Part shown: positions 1-9,140 of the stretch, one piece after another | How positions within the stretch are numbered: position 1 is the stretch's first letter | Layout of the letters: each line of letters opens with the position of its first letter | Origin: Fischerella sp. JS2 | GTDB taxonomy: Bacteria > Cyanobacteriota > Cyanobacteriia > Cyanobacteriales > Nostocaceae | Length of the DNA stretch: 64,000 bases | Reading direction: 5' to 3' | Assembly: GCF_032393985.1 (NCBI RefSeq) | Contig: NZ_CP135918.1 | Coordinates: 4,961,724-5,025,723 of the forward strand | Position numbers and translations under genes: made by a program | The notes under the pieces: generated by a model | What the model saw: the letters and a program-made list of their open reading frames with translations, nothing else | The model's database searches: none | What the model was told of the DNA's origin: nothing

Positions 1-349
1 TTTTGATGAATTGTGCTGCTATTTCAAGACCGTAAACAAATCCCGAACACGCTGCTGAGATATCAAAGGCAAAGGCATTAGTTGCCCCTATACTATTTTG
101 TACTTTACAAGCAACTGATGGAAATGGAGTATCTGGCATCATAGTCGCCACTAAAATCATTTCTATTGCCAATGGATCGATTCCATGCTTGCTTAAGACT
201 TGTCTTGCAGCAGCAGTTGCTAAAGTAGATGTGTTTTCTTCGGGAGCAGCAATCCGACGCTCAATGATCCCTGTTCTGGTTCTAATCCACTCATCAGATG
301 TATCCACGATTTTTGCTATATCGTGGTTTGTCATGACTTTAGTAGGCAT
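1..349 (-). CDS. 3-oxoacyl-ACP synthase III (FabH-like), partial, N-terminal part
   Basis: Runs off the left edge; 116 codons are visible from an ATG at 349. KAS III condenses acetyl-CoA or another acyl-CoA with malonyl-ACP to start fatty-acid or polyketide chains. Visible family features are the segment DTSDEWIRTRTGIIERR, which is characteristic of KAS III, and the active-site Cys region DISAACSGF at about residue 103. The visible start lacks the first beta strand. Upstream, a GTG near 386 with a GGAGAT ribosome site opens a frame that would supply a normal KAS III N-terminus (KLSA then LGIYMP), but a run of four A's at 360-363 puts it one base out of frame. The family assignment is strong; whether it is the housekeeping FabH or a paralogue is unknown. 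Confidence 0.85.
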   Translation of the reverse strand, partial: MPTKVMTNHDIAKIVDTSDEWIRTRTGIIERRIAAPEENTSTLATAAARQVLSKHGIDPLAIEMILVATMMPDTPFPSVACKVQNSIGATNAFAFDISAACSGFVYGLEIAAQFIK

Positions 350-466
350 GTAGATTCCTAAAGCAGACAATTTGATAGGTATCACACATATCTCCTATGA
401 AAATATCTAATGATTATGATTTGGATTGCTATCTAAACATGCTTATGTATTGACAGCAAAATTGTG

Positions 467-874
467 TCAAACTGACTGTATTATTTGAGGTACAGCCATC
501 GCGATACTTGCTTCCTGGTTAGAGTATGAAACCCTAATTACAGGCTTACCATCTACTAAAGTCAGTAGAAGACAGCACTTATCACCAGTTTCAGAATCCC
601 AACAGTAGATTGGAATACCGGAATGTTGCGAAAATTCTTCCTTAGCTTTTTGGAGATCGCAAAAAGTTACATTCTTAACTGTAACTAGATTTGTTCTTAA
701 AAGAGCTTCTGCAAGAATGAATACGGAGCCAATTTCACTTAAGCCTCTGCTTTCTAAAGAAATATTCTTGCCAGATTTTAACTCATTCAATTCTGTATCA
801 GAAAGTTTCAGTCCGAGAAGATTTACTGCTTTTTGAATATTGCAAACTTCCAGATCTAGTGTTTGTTCAAACAT
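467..874 (-). CDS. hypothetical protein, about 135 aa
   Basis: I do not recognise this protein. The frame opens at a TTG at 898, but the first ATG, giving MFEQTLDLEV, is at 874 and is preferred here. The N-terminal half is Leu/Glu-rich and probably helical; the C-terminal half holds alternating beta-like segments (CCLLLTLVDGKPVIRVSYS). There is no signal peptide or membrane segment. It lies upstream of, and on the same strand as, the KAS III fragment, about 80 bp from that gene's ribosome site, so they may be co-transcribed. It could be a nitrile-hydratase-leader-like or other small accessory protein, but nothing in the sequence decides this. Confidence 0.55.
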   Translation of the reverse strand: MFEQTLDLEVCNIQKAVNLLGLKLSDTELNELKSGKNISLESRGLSEIGSVFILAEALLRTNLVTVKNVTFCDLQKAKEEFSQHSGIPIYCWDSETGDKCCLLLTLVDGKPVIRVSYSNQEASIAMAVPQIIQSV

Positions 875-898
875 ATCACTATTCACATTCCTACTCAA

Positions 899-1969
899 GG
901 ATTGTATTGCTGTCAGAATCTTGATCAGGTATATAAATAAATGCTTCTACAGATCAACAAAAAGCTAACCAGAAATATTAATATAGTGGACAGGATTTCT
1001 CAGCAAGACTCCACAGGGATTATGGAACATATTTGACAGCAAAATAAGCCATTCAATACTCTGTTAAAATTTCTTAAGCATCAAAAATGACCAAAACTTT
1101 CTCTGGATAAAACTTCTAACAATCGCACTCACACAGATTGTGAGAAATGCGGATATTGCTGCTTATGTAAACTCTGATTGAGAATTAATTAAGATAAATG
1201 ACAGCTTCAAGCTAAATCGTTGCTAATAAAGCTTCTGTATTTAGCAACTACATCAAAACGTGTTAGCCATATTGATATTAGCTTTATTCTTCAAAAAAGA
1301 ACATACTTAATCTTGTGTTTCAAATGATACTTAATTTATTTTTCTTATTAGGTTAAAATTTAGGTTAAAATTATTTATTCAAAATTAAATAGTTAAAGTT
1401 TATACCAGAAAATATTGTAATCACTAGTGCAAATTCTACGAAAAGATAACAAAAACTCCATTATAAAGATTAAAATTTTTGTAAAAAACTATACCCTTAC
1501 TCTAAAAAAACTGATTTTTGAAAAGTATTAAGTTTTTTAAAAAAATCCTTCTCAAGATGGATACTTGTTCTTAAAGAACAAAAACAGTGAATAAAAATAG
1601 AAATTGTTAAGGTTAAAATTTTAAACTGAACAATTGATATATCTTAAAAAAGTATTAAAACGATTAATAACCCATAATTTCGCAGGTCTATTTAGGAGAG
1701 TAGGATAATATTTTTGGCAAGGAGTAATAAGAAACTGGAGAATACAACGACGTTCATTTGTAAAATGAGCAATTTGTTTGGCATTAGCAAGCATTATGAG
1801 ATGAATAGACATAAATTTATTTCTACTTATAGATGCATCGACAAAATTCACTTACTTTTAAATTGCTATGTAATGATGTGCGATCGCTTTTTATAAGTGT
1901 TTTTAATTAATAAGGAAGCGATCGCTGATAACAACCACTTCCTTTGAAACAGTTCCATTAATTTTTTCG
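899..1969. other. AT-rich intergenic region, no convincing gene
   Basis: About 1.07 kb. Base composition is very AT-rich with many A/T runs. The 11-mer aggttaaaatt recurs near 1350, 1361 and 1610. Two overlapping antisense open frames of 60-76 codons (about 1621-1896) have biased, non-protein-like composition. Two GCGATCGC octamers face each other near 1881 and 1918. No tRNA, terminator or repeat array was seen. Confidence 0.6.
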
Positions 1970-2875
1970 TTAATCCCAGTAAGGAATGCTACGAAACCGC
2001 TTGACTAGAAAGTCAACAAAAGCCTGTATTTTAGAAGGAATATATCTTCCTGGTGCAAATACAGCAAAAATATCAGTCTCTGGTGTAGTCCATTCATCAA
2101 GAATAGTTAGCAATCGTCCGCATTTCAAATCTTCACCCACGATAAAGGTGGCTAATAATGCTATACCACAGCCATTCAAAGCTGCTCGATACAATGCTTC
2201 AGCATTATCAGACCTGATCCTGCCTTGAATTGGAACAACTACCTGTTTATCTCCACACGATAAATGCCATGTGTCACCCGTAGCAAGCAACGAAAAAATT
2301 AGACAATTGTGCTTTTCCAAATCTTTTGGCTTCTTTGGGTATCCATAATGGTTGAGATAATCTGGAGAAGCACATAAAACACGGCGGTTAGGAGCTAATC
2401 TGCGTGCAATAAGTTGTGAATCTCTCAGTTTGCCTATACGGATAGCAACATCAACATTTTCTTCTAATACATCGACAAATCGATCACTAAATGATATGTC
2501 AACGCTGATTTGTGGGTAAAGAGTTAAAAACTCTGGTAGCACTGGGGCAATATGCCTTTGTCCAAAGGTGACAGGTAATGTGACATGCAACAATCCACGT
2601 GGTTCCCCAGACAGACTAGATATTGTTGCATCAGCCTCATCTAATCTTGCAAGAATGTCTAAGCAACGCTCAAAGTAAATTGCACCAGCTTCTGTAAGTA
2701 CAACGCGACGGGTATTACGGTTGAACAGCCGGACACCTAGTGTTTCTTCTAGACGTTGAATTCGTCGGCTCAAAGTAGATGGATCAACGCGCAGTGTGTC
2801 AGCAGCCTCAACAAAGCTAAGTCTTTGGGCAACGACTACAAAGCTACGAATAGATTCAAAACGATCTTCGATCAT
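1970..2875 (-). CDS. LysR-family transcriptional regulator
   Basis: A 301-aa LysR-type regulator with the standard layout. The N-terminal winged helix-turn-helix covers about residues 5-65 (SFVEAADTLRVDPSTLSRRI, then RLEETLGVRLFNR), and the periplasmic-binding-protein-like effector domain covers about 90-295. Length is normal for the family. It resembles the proteobacterial subgroup with an SRRI-RLEE recognition helix. It is transcribed divergently from the SDR gene at 3036 across a 160-bp AT-rich gap, the usual arrangement when a LysR protein controls the neighbouring operon. It therefore probably regulates the 3.0-11.0 kb cluster (inference). The effector is unknown. Confidence 0.93.
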   Translation of the reverse strand: MIEDRFESIRSFVVVAQRLSFVEAADTLRVDPSTLSRRIQRLEETLGVRLFNRNTRRVVLTEAGAIYFERCLDILARLDEADATISSLSGEPRGLLHVTLPVTFGQRHIAPVLPEFLTLYPQISVDISFSDRFVDVLEENVDVAIRIGKLRDSQLIARRLAPNRRVLCASPDYLNHYGYPKKPKDLEKHNCLIFSLLATGDTWHLSCGDKQVVVPIQGRIRSDNAEALYRAALNGCGIALLATFIVGEDLKCGRLLTILDEWTTPETDIFAVFAPGRYIPSKIQAFVDFLVKRFRSIPYWD

Positions 2876-3035
2876 GCACTGTTACAGCCTCATTCTATAT
2901 TGCTGCCTAAAAAGTATATATATGTTTATTAACTATTAATGCACCACATGCAACATTGAAATGCACATAACTATGATTATTAATTTGGATACATTAGTTA
3001 AGATATTTAACTAACTGACAGCAAAAAACACGGTA

Positions 3036-3875
3036 ATGACATCAAAATTATCATTCCAAGGCAAAACTGCAATTGTCACAGGGGGCGGACGGGGGCTAGG
3101 TCGAGCTGTTTGCTTAGCACTGGCGAAGACAGGTGTAAGGGTTGGTGTTATAGCCAGGACATCAGCAGAAATTTTAGATGTAACCTATGAAATTCAAAAA
3201 TTAGGAGGTCAAGCTTTTCCGATTCAATGTGATATGGCCGAGGCTGATGCAATTGAGAAAGCTTGCCTTTTAGTTGCTGAGCAACTAGGTTCTGTCGATA
3301 TATTAGTAAACAACGCAGCGATTATTGCGCCACTCGGACGTACTGTGGAAATTGATCCAGTAGCTTGGGAACGCACTATTAAAATCAATTTAAACGGTGC
3401 TTTCCGATGCATCCATGTTGTCCTACCCAACATGATTAAACAAGGTTGGGGACGAATTGTTAACATATCAAGCGTTGCTGCCACGGGTACAGGTACACCA
3501 AGTGGAAATGCTTATGCTACAAGTAAAGCTGCTTTAGAGATGATGACTCTGAATTTGGCAGCCGAACTAGAAGGAACTGGTGTCAAAATGAACGCCTTTC
3601 GTCCGGGGACAATCGATACAGCAATGCAAGCAGAAGCTCGCTCAGCTCCTGTAGAGGTTGTAGGTGAGGCTATGCACAATCTTTTCCAAGGATTTTATAA
3701 CAAAGGTATGCTTCGCGATCCCAAAATTCCAGCTGCGGTTGTGATCGATATAATTCGAAGTGATCTGAATGGTCAGATAGTCGATATCAACGAATACCTC
3801 AACCGTGGTATTTCACTTGAATTTTTTAGCAACAATAGTAATCAATATAATTCGGTCTGTAGTGTAAGAAGATAA
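3036..3875 (+). CDS. SDR-family NAD(P)-dependent oxidoreductase
   Basis: A 279-aa classical short-chain dehydrogenase/reductase. It has the Rossmann motif TGGGRGLG at 15-22, the structural NNAA at 92-95, catalytic Ser at 145/146 and the YxxxK pair Y160/K164. The RTS after strand 2 (residues 41-43) favours NADP(H) over NAD(H). The C-terminal tail after about residue 258 is low-complexity (Asn/Ser-rich). It is the first gene of the same-strand cluster facing the LysR gene, followed about 100 bp later by a secreted beta-propeller gene. It probably oxidises or reduces an alcohol/ketone in the cluster's pathway; the substrate cannot be read from sequence. Confidence 0.93.
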   Translation: MTSKLSFQGKTAIVTGGGRGLGRAVCLALAKTGVRVGVIARTSAEILDVTYEIQKLGGQAFPIQCDMAEADAIEKACLLVAEQLGSVDILVNNAAIIAPLGRTVEIDPVAWERTIKINLNGAFRCIHVVLPNMIKQGWGRIVNISSVAATGTGTPSGNAYATSKAALEMMTLNLAAELEGTGVKMNAFRPGTIDTAMQAEARSAPVEVVGEAMHNLFQGFYNKGMLRDPKIPAAVVIDIIRSDLNGQIVDINEYLNRGISLEFFSNNSNQYNSVCSVRR

Positions 3876-3977
3876 AACCTGGCTTGAACTTGATTGAATA
3901 CACCAGAGTTTGTTAATGCTGGTTGGCAAATTCTCAAAATTAGCAATTGAGTAGAACAAACGATACAGTATAACAGT

Positions 3978-5033
3978 ATGTCTAATTTTATCTTTAAGAC
4001 ATTTCTGCATACAGCTGCACTTGTGGTCTTTACTGTTAGCTCAGTTCAATGTGTTGCAGCAGAGGTACGCACATTAACTCCTATCAATCTGCCTGCTAAT
4101 TTCCAGTACCCAAATGGAATTACACGTGCTAGTGACGGTACGTTGTATATCGGTTCGATTGTAAGTGGACGGATACTGCGTATCAGCCCAAAAGGCGAAC
4201 TCAAAACTTTCTTTCCTGGAAGTGATGAAGTTTTTGCTGCCACAGCTCTGCGGCTAGACGAGCAACGAGGAATCCTCTGGGGAACTTCTCCTGATTTTCT
4301 GGGAGTTCGTGATTCAAATGGTAAAATGACGCGCCGCCCACACCGGATTTTTGCAATTGATACCCGTACAGGGAAAGTTTTGCGCGTCATTTTGATGCCC
4401 GATGGTGGATTTGGAAATGATATGGCACTGGATCCAAATGGAGGTGTTTATCTTACAGATAGTATGCGTCCTCGTATCTACTATCTTGCACCTGGAGCAG
4501 ATAAATTACAAATTTGGGCAGAGGATAAAAGGTTCGCCTCCAATGAATTAGGGCTGTCGGGAATTGCTCGTAGATCCGATGGAGTTACCATTGTAGGATT
4601 GTTCTCCAGTGGAAATTTATACAAAGTTATACCTCAGTCCCGAGGTGGTGTAAAAGTTGAAGCTATACCCCTTGAGCGCAAGTTGGAAAACCCTGATGGA
4701 ATGCAGTTTGCACCCGATGGTTCCTTAATAGTTACAGAAGGTGCTGTCGCAAGCGGTAATGGTCGCCTTTTACGCATTGATGCACTTTCCTCAGGAACTA
4801 AGCCCAAGTCAATCGAAATTATTGCATCAGGTATGGAATCACCAGTCAACTTGACTTTGGCAGGTCGCGAGGTTTGGGTGACTGAAGCACGAATTCGTCA
4901 TCGCCTCTTGCCAGGAAAGGAACAAGAAATTCCCGATCGCTTCTTGATTCGTCGGTTTATGCTGCCAGCAAATGCTGCTAATGACGTAATGGAAAACTCT
5001 ACATCATCATCTATGCTCGAACCCTTGAAATGA
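3978..5033 (+). CDS. secreted SMP-30/gluconolactonase-like beta-propeller protein
   Basis: A 351-aa protein with a clear Sec signal peptide (hydrophobic segment about 9-25, AxA-type end near VAA-E). The body has repeated propeller-blade sequences such as PNGITRASDGTLYIGS, GNDMALDPNGGVYLTDS, LSGIARRSDGVTIVG and PDGMQFAPDGSLIVTE, typical of SMP-30/gluconolactonase/strictosidine-synthase-like six-bladed propellers that bind a metal and hydrolyse lactones or related esters. The QOR-like gene follows after only about 18 bp, so the two are likely co-transcribed. A second propeller protein ends the cluster at 10113. Specific activity is unknown; a non-enzymatic binding role is possible. Confidence 0.82.
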   Translation: MSNFIFKTFLHTAALVVFTVSSVQCVAAEVRTLTPINLPANFQYPNGITRASDGTLYIGSIVSGRILRISPKGELKTFFPGSDEVFAATALRLDEQRGILWGTSPDFLGVRDSNGKMTRRPHRIFAIDTRTGKVLRVILMPDGGFGNDMALDPNGGVYLTDSMRPRIYYLAPGADKLQIWAEDKRFASNELGLSGIARRSDGVTIVGLFSSGNLYKVIPQSRGGVKVEAIPLERKLENPDGMQFAPDGSLIVTEGAVASGNGRLLRIDALSSGTKPKSIEIIASGMESPVNLTLAGREVWVTEARIRHRLLPGKEQEIPDRFLIRRFMLPANAANDVMENSTSSSMLEPLK

Positions 5034-5051
5034 AAGTATTGAGGTAACGTG

Positions 5052-6071
5052 ATGAAAGCAATTGAACTTAGTGATGGATTTGGTATCGAAAACTTGCAAC
5101 TTGTGGAGCTACCAAAACCCAACCCAACCAGAGGGGAAGTACTAGTCAAAATGGAAGCGGTTTCCCTCAACTATGTAGACTTACTTGTAGTTAAAGGGTT
5201 GCTAGATCCAAATCTATCTTTGCCTTATGTTCCTGTATGTGATGGAGCAGGTGTTGTGGAACAGGTAGGTGAGGGGATTACAGCATTTCAACCTGGTGAT
5301 CAGGTTGTGACGACGTTTATTCCTGATTGGGTGAATGGCAAACCTACTCGCCAAACAACAGACTATTCAACTCGACAAGGCTTGGGTACAATTCCAGGAC
5401 AAATCTCGGAATATAAATGCTTCCACCCCAATCAGCTTGTTCATAGCCCAACGCATCTTTCTTCTACTGAAGGATCAACTTTACCAATAGCCGGACTAAC
5501 CGCTTGGAATGCACTGCAATACAGTAATTTGCAAGCGGATGAAACAGTATTGTTGCATGGAACAGGTGGTGTATCTATCTTTGCGCTGCAATTTGCAAAA
5601 GCGCGAGGCGCACAGGTGATTATCACTTCCAGCAGTGATGCAAAACTCAAACGGGCGCAACAGTTGGGTGCTGACCTATTGATTAACTACAAAACAACAC
5701 CTGATTGGGAAGCAATTGTAAATGAATTTACTTACAACAATGGAGTTGATGTCATTGTTGAGACAGTAGGTGGTCAAAATTTGCAGCGATCACTTAATGC
5801 ACTGCGTATGGGAGGACACATCTCAATAGTAGGTTTACTAGACGGCTTTAACACCTGTGTCAATACATTAACACTATTACACCAACAGGCTACAATTAAA
5901 GGCATGGAAGTAGGGGGGAAAGAAAATTTTGAGGCAATGAATCAGGAAATCGAAACTAATAAAATTCATCCTGTCATTGACAAGATTTTCCCCATAGAAC
6001 AAACTCAAGAGGCATTTGAATATCTAGAGCAGGGTCGTCACTTTGGAAAAGTTGTGATTACCGTCTCATAA
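5052..6071 (+). CDS. zinc-less quinone-oxidoreductase-type MDR protein
   Basis: A 339-aa medium-chain dehydrogenase/reductase. The ATG at 5052 is preferred over the GTG three bases upstream because GAGG lies 7 bases before it. N-terminal GroES-like fold about 1-125 (CDGAGVVEQVGEGITAFQPGDQV), then a Rossmann domain (LLHGTGGVSIFALQFAKARGA). The catalytic and structural zinc cysteines of alcohol dehydrogenases are absent, placing it with NADPH:quinone reductase/enoyl-reductase-like members that reduce activated C=C or quinones. It is tightly packed between the propeller gene (18 bp) and the GMC gene (15 bp), so it probably belongs to the same pathway. Substrate unknown. Confidence 0.9.
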   Translation: MKAIELSDGFGIENLQLVELPKPNPTRGEVLVKMEAVSLNYVDLLVVKGLLDPNLSLPYVPVCDGAGVVEQVGEGITAFQPGDQVVTTFIPDWVNGKPTRQTTDYSTRQGLGTIPGQISEYKCFHPNQLVHSPTHLSSTEGSTLPIAGLTAWNALQYSNLQADETVLLHGTGGVSIFALQFAKARGAQVIITSSSDAKLKRAQQLGADLLINYKTTPDWEAIVNEFTYNNGVDVIVETVGGQNLQRSLNALRMGGHISIVGLLDGFNTCVNTLTLLHQQATIKGMEVGGKENFEAMNQEIETNKIHPVIDKIFPIEQTQEAFEYLEQGRHFGKVVITVS

Positions 6072-6085
6072 TCACCACAAGGATT

Positions 6086-7699
6086 ATGCTTCACTACAAA
6101 TTTAATCGTCGTAGTTTACTTCAAGCTACTATGTTTTCTGTTGGTTTAGCAGCCCCTCTTTACTATTCGCAGTATGCAAATGCTAGTGATGAACTAGTAG
6201 ACGCTATTGTTATTGGTAGTGGTTTTGGTGGAGCAGTTGCAGCCCTACGTTTAGGAGAAGCCGGTATTGAGACAGTTGTACTGGAGCGAGGTCTTGCATG
6301 GCCAATTACTTCTGCCCAAGATACTTTTGCTACTTACCGCAAACCTGATGGTCGTTCTGCCTGGCTCAGTCCGAAAACAATAATGTTTGAACCAGTACCT
6401 ATAGATATCTATACGGGGGTTCTAGAACGAAAAGATGAATATGGAATTTCTGTTCTATGTGGTGCTGGAGTTGGGGGTGGTTCGCTAGTTTACAATGGTG
6501 TTACTTATCAACCCCCACACAAATTATTCTATCAATCTCTTCCTCGTGCAATCAGTTACGAGGAAATGGATAAAATTTACTACCCTCGCGTTCGAGCAAT
6601 ACTCCAGCCATCAGTGATTCCAGAAGACATATTAGCTAGTAGCTTCTATCAATCTCCACGCGTATTTATGGAGCAGGCAAGTAGAGCGGGATTGCCAAAC
6701 CATTTACTAGATATAGCTTTAGACTGGGATATAGTCCGCCAAGAAATTAATGGAACTAAGGTAGCTTCCACTATCATTGGCGAAATATGGTATGGCATCA
6801 ACAGTGGCTCTAAAAAAAGCTTGGATCAGAACTACTTACCGAGAGCAGAAGCAACAGGATATGTGAAAATTCTCCCATTACACATAGTCACATTGATTAC
6901 TGAAGCCCCCTCCAATTCTGGGTATTGCTTCCGTGTTTTGTCTAATCAAATCAACGACTCTGGCGAAGTTATCCGAAGGAAATCTTTTGCTTGTCGCTAT
7001 TTATTTATGGCAGCTGGTTCTATGGGAACTTCGGCATTATTGGTCAAATCCAAAGCGTTAGGTACATTGCCCAGGTTAAATTCTAATATTGGTCTCTTTT
7101 GGGGAGATAACGGAGATGCTTCTGGTAATCGTACTGGTATGCCTCCTAATAATCCAGGTGAAGGAGGACCAGCTGTTGCTGTTATTGAACACTATGATAA
7201 TCCAATTAGTCCAACGACTTTAGTTACTACTCCCATTTGGAACGCTCCTGAGGGAACTTTGCCATCTCTGAGTATGGGTATCCCACCAGCTGTTGGAAAA
7301 TTCAGTTATGAAGCGGCTACAGATTCAGTTAGATTGTTCTGGCCCTCTGAGTTTTTGGAAGTTCAAAAAGTCAAGCAAGCAGCAGAATTTACTTATAGCC
7401 TGTTAGATCGGGCAAATACTACCTCAAGTAGCCAACCTACAACAATGGTGACTCCTGGGCTAACTGCTCATCCATTAGGAGGTGCAGTTTTGGGGAAAGC
7501 TTGTGATTTTTATGGACGGGTATTGGGTTATAGAGGACTTTATGTTGTTGATGGTGCGCTGATTGCTGGTTCAGCAGGATGTACAAATCCTTCCTTTACT
7601 ATTGCTGCTCTTGCAGAACGTTGTATGGATAAATTTTTGACAGAAATTCCTGAGCGCCGCTTTCAAAATACCCCGATCCAAGTCAAGAGAAACTTATGA
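6086..7699 (+). CDS. Tat-exported GMC flavoprotein, cholesterol-oxidase-like
   Basis: A 537-aa protein. The N-terminus carries twin-arginine NRRSLLQ and a hydrophobic stretch to about residue 33, so Tat export is likely, fitting an FAD enzyme that folds in the cytoplasm. The dinucleotide motif GSGFGGAVAALRLGEAG is at about 43-59, a second FAD segment GAGVGGGSLVYNGV near 128, and the C-terminal GMC signature includes H462 (HPLGG) and N501 (CTNPSFTIAALAER). The overall pattern matches class I (non-covalent FAD) bacterial cholesterol oxidases, whose active-site His and Asn align here. The Glu those enzymes use for double-bond isomerisation is not evident near 376-380. The stop overlaps the next start (ATGA). 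A sterol or other polycyclic/terpenoid alcohol is a plausible substrate, not proven. Confidence 0.9.
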   Translation: MLHYKFNRRSLLQATMFSVGLAAPLYYSQYANASDELVDAIVIGSGFGGAVAALRLGEAGIETVVLERGLAWPITSAQDTFATYRKPDGRSAWLSPKTIMFEPVPIDIYTGVLERKDEYGISVLCGAGVGGGSLVYNGVTYQPPHKLFYQSLPRAISYEEMDKIYYPRVRAILQPSVIPEDILASSFYQSPRVFMEQASRAGLPNHLLDIALDWDIVRQEINGTKVASTIIGEIWYGINSGSKKSLDQNYLPRAEATGYVKILPLHIVTLITEAPSNSGYCFRVLSNQINDSGEVIRRKSFACRYLFMAAGSMGTSALLVKSKALGTLPRLNSNIGLFWGDNGDASGNRTGMPPNNPGEGGPAVAVIEHYDNPISPTTLVTTPIWNAPEGTLPSLSMGIPPAVGKFSYEAATDSVRLFWPSEFLEVQKVKQAAEFTYSLLDRANTTSSSQPTTMVTPGLTAHPLGGAVLGKACDFYGRVLGYRGLYVVDGALIAGSAGCTNPSFTIAALAERCMDKFLTEIPERRFQNTPIQVKRNL

Positions 7700-9084
7700 A
7701 ACTATATAAGAAGGTAATACCCAATCAGACATGCAAAAGCCTAGCGTGGAAGCGACGAAAGTTTATAGAAATGTTAGCTACATTTACCGCCCTACCATCA
7801 GCTTTTATTGCCTTTACCACCAGTGTTAGAGCAAACCAGAGCAATGCCTATCTTCCACATTCTCGGGATCGTTACAAACGTGGTCTGGAGGTACTGAACA
7901 AAATCGCTGGTGCAGGGACTGATGACAGTACGTTCATTAGCCTTCGAGTCTTCTCTCCTGATCTAGTACGCTTTTATATAGAACAATCTTATGGGGATAT
8001 CTTTTCCCGTCCTGGCTTAGATCTAAAGTACCGAGAGATCGCTAATGTTGCCACATTGACTGTCCTTGGTAACGCTCAAACGCAGCTAAAACACCATATT
8101 AATGGTATGTTTAACGTCGGCTGTACCCCTCAAGAGGTCTTAGAAACAATCCTACATGTAATTATCTACCGCGGTTTCCCTGCTACACAAAATGGTATTA
8201 ATGTTGTTCGTGAGGTATTTAGGGAGCGTAACATTGTTACAAATATTGACGTTGCCCAAACGGAACAGGATGAAAGCCGTTATCAGCGAGGCATAAAAAA
8301 TCTAGAGGAGATTGTCGGCGAAAACAGTACGCAGATAGCTGAACAGTTCACTGATATTGCTCCCGATCTGGCTCATTACATTATTGAGTTTGCTTATGGC
8401 GATATATGGTCACGTCCTGGATTAGGTCACAAGTCGCGAGCGATCGCATCTGTCGCAGCTCTTACTGCTATTGGTAATCAGCAGTCCTTGCTGAAGTTTC
8501 ACATCAAAGTTGCTCTCAATGTCGGTTGCACTCAGCAGGAGATTGTTGAATTGCTGATGCAGATGAGTGTCTATGTCGGCTGGTCTGCTGCGATCACCAG
8601 TACTAACATTGCTCAGGAAGTGTTTCAGGAGTACTATCAGCAACAGCAAAATTACGTGGAAAGTAATTTTGCTGTTACAAAGTACACAACAGAAACTTCA
8701 CAAGTTCGTTATGAGCGTGGACTAGATACTTTAGGGAGAGTTACCAAAGCATCTGGTGAAGCAGTTGTGCGGAGTTTCAACGATATTCTTCCCCAACTAG
8801 GACGCTATATTGTCGAGTTTGCCTATGGGGATATCATCTCGCGCCCTAAATTGGATTTGAGGACAAGGCAACTTGCCACAGTTGCCGCACTAACTGCAAT
8901 AGGTACGACAGCAGTGCAAGGTCCTCTTAAAGTTCATATTAATGGTGCGCTCAACGTCGGTGCTAACACACAGGAAATTATTGAGGCAATTCTTCATATG
9001 TTGCCTTTCGCTGGCTTTCCTGTTGTTCAGAATGCCATAAATACTGCCAAAGAAGTGTTTAAGGAACGGAATTTGACGGTGTGA
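7696..9084 (+). CDS. Tat-exported protein with three CMD-like repeats
   Basis: A 462-aa protein. KRRKF followed by a hydrophobic segment (about 20-47) indicates a Tat signal. Three tandem carboxymuconolactone-decarboxylase-type repeats follow at about 55-180, 193-310 and 332-460. Each begins RY.RG and contains a YGDI.SRP segment and a helix ending NVGCT or NVGAN. Single-domain CMD proteins are normally 110-130 aa and assemble as trimers or hexamers, so this looks like a trimer fused in one chain. Repeats 1 and 2 keep a Cys in the NVGCT loop; repeat 3 has Ala there. No AhpD CxxC was seen. The start codon overlaps the GMC stop, implying translational coupling, so it probably acts with that enzyme outside the cytoplasm. 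Confidence 0.9.
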   Translation: MKLYKKVIPNQTCKSLAWKRRKFIEMLATFTALPSAFIAFTTSVRANQSNAYLPHSRDRYKRGLEVLNKIAGAGTDDSTFISLRVFSPDLVRFYIEQSYGDIFSRPGLDLKYREIANVATLTVLGNAQTQLKHHINGMFNVGCTPQEVLETILHVIIYRGFPATQNGINVVREVFRERNIVTNIDVAQTEQDESRYQRGIKNLEEIVGENSTQIAEQFTDIAPDLAHYIIEFAYGDIWSRPGLGHKSRAIASVAALTAIGNQQSLLKFHIKVALNVGCTQQEIVELLMQMSVYVGWSAAITSTNIAQEVFQEYYQQQQNYVESNFAVTKYTTETSQVRYERGLDTLGRVTKASGEAVVRSFNDILPQLGRYIVEFAYGDIISRPKLDLRTRQLATVAALTAIGTTAVQGPLKVHINGALNVGANTQEIIEAILHMLPFAGFPVVQNAINTAKEVFKERNLTV

Positions 9085-9140
9085 AAGGTTGAAAGCGGTT
9101 GCAGTAAAGAATTCATTTGAGAATAAATATAAATTTAATC

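Noticed and set aside
1621-1896. Two overlapping short open frames in AT-rich DNA
   Set aside because: Biased composition, no ribosome site, no family resemblance.
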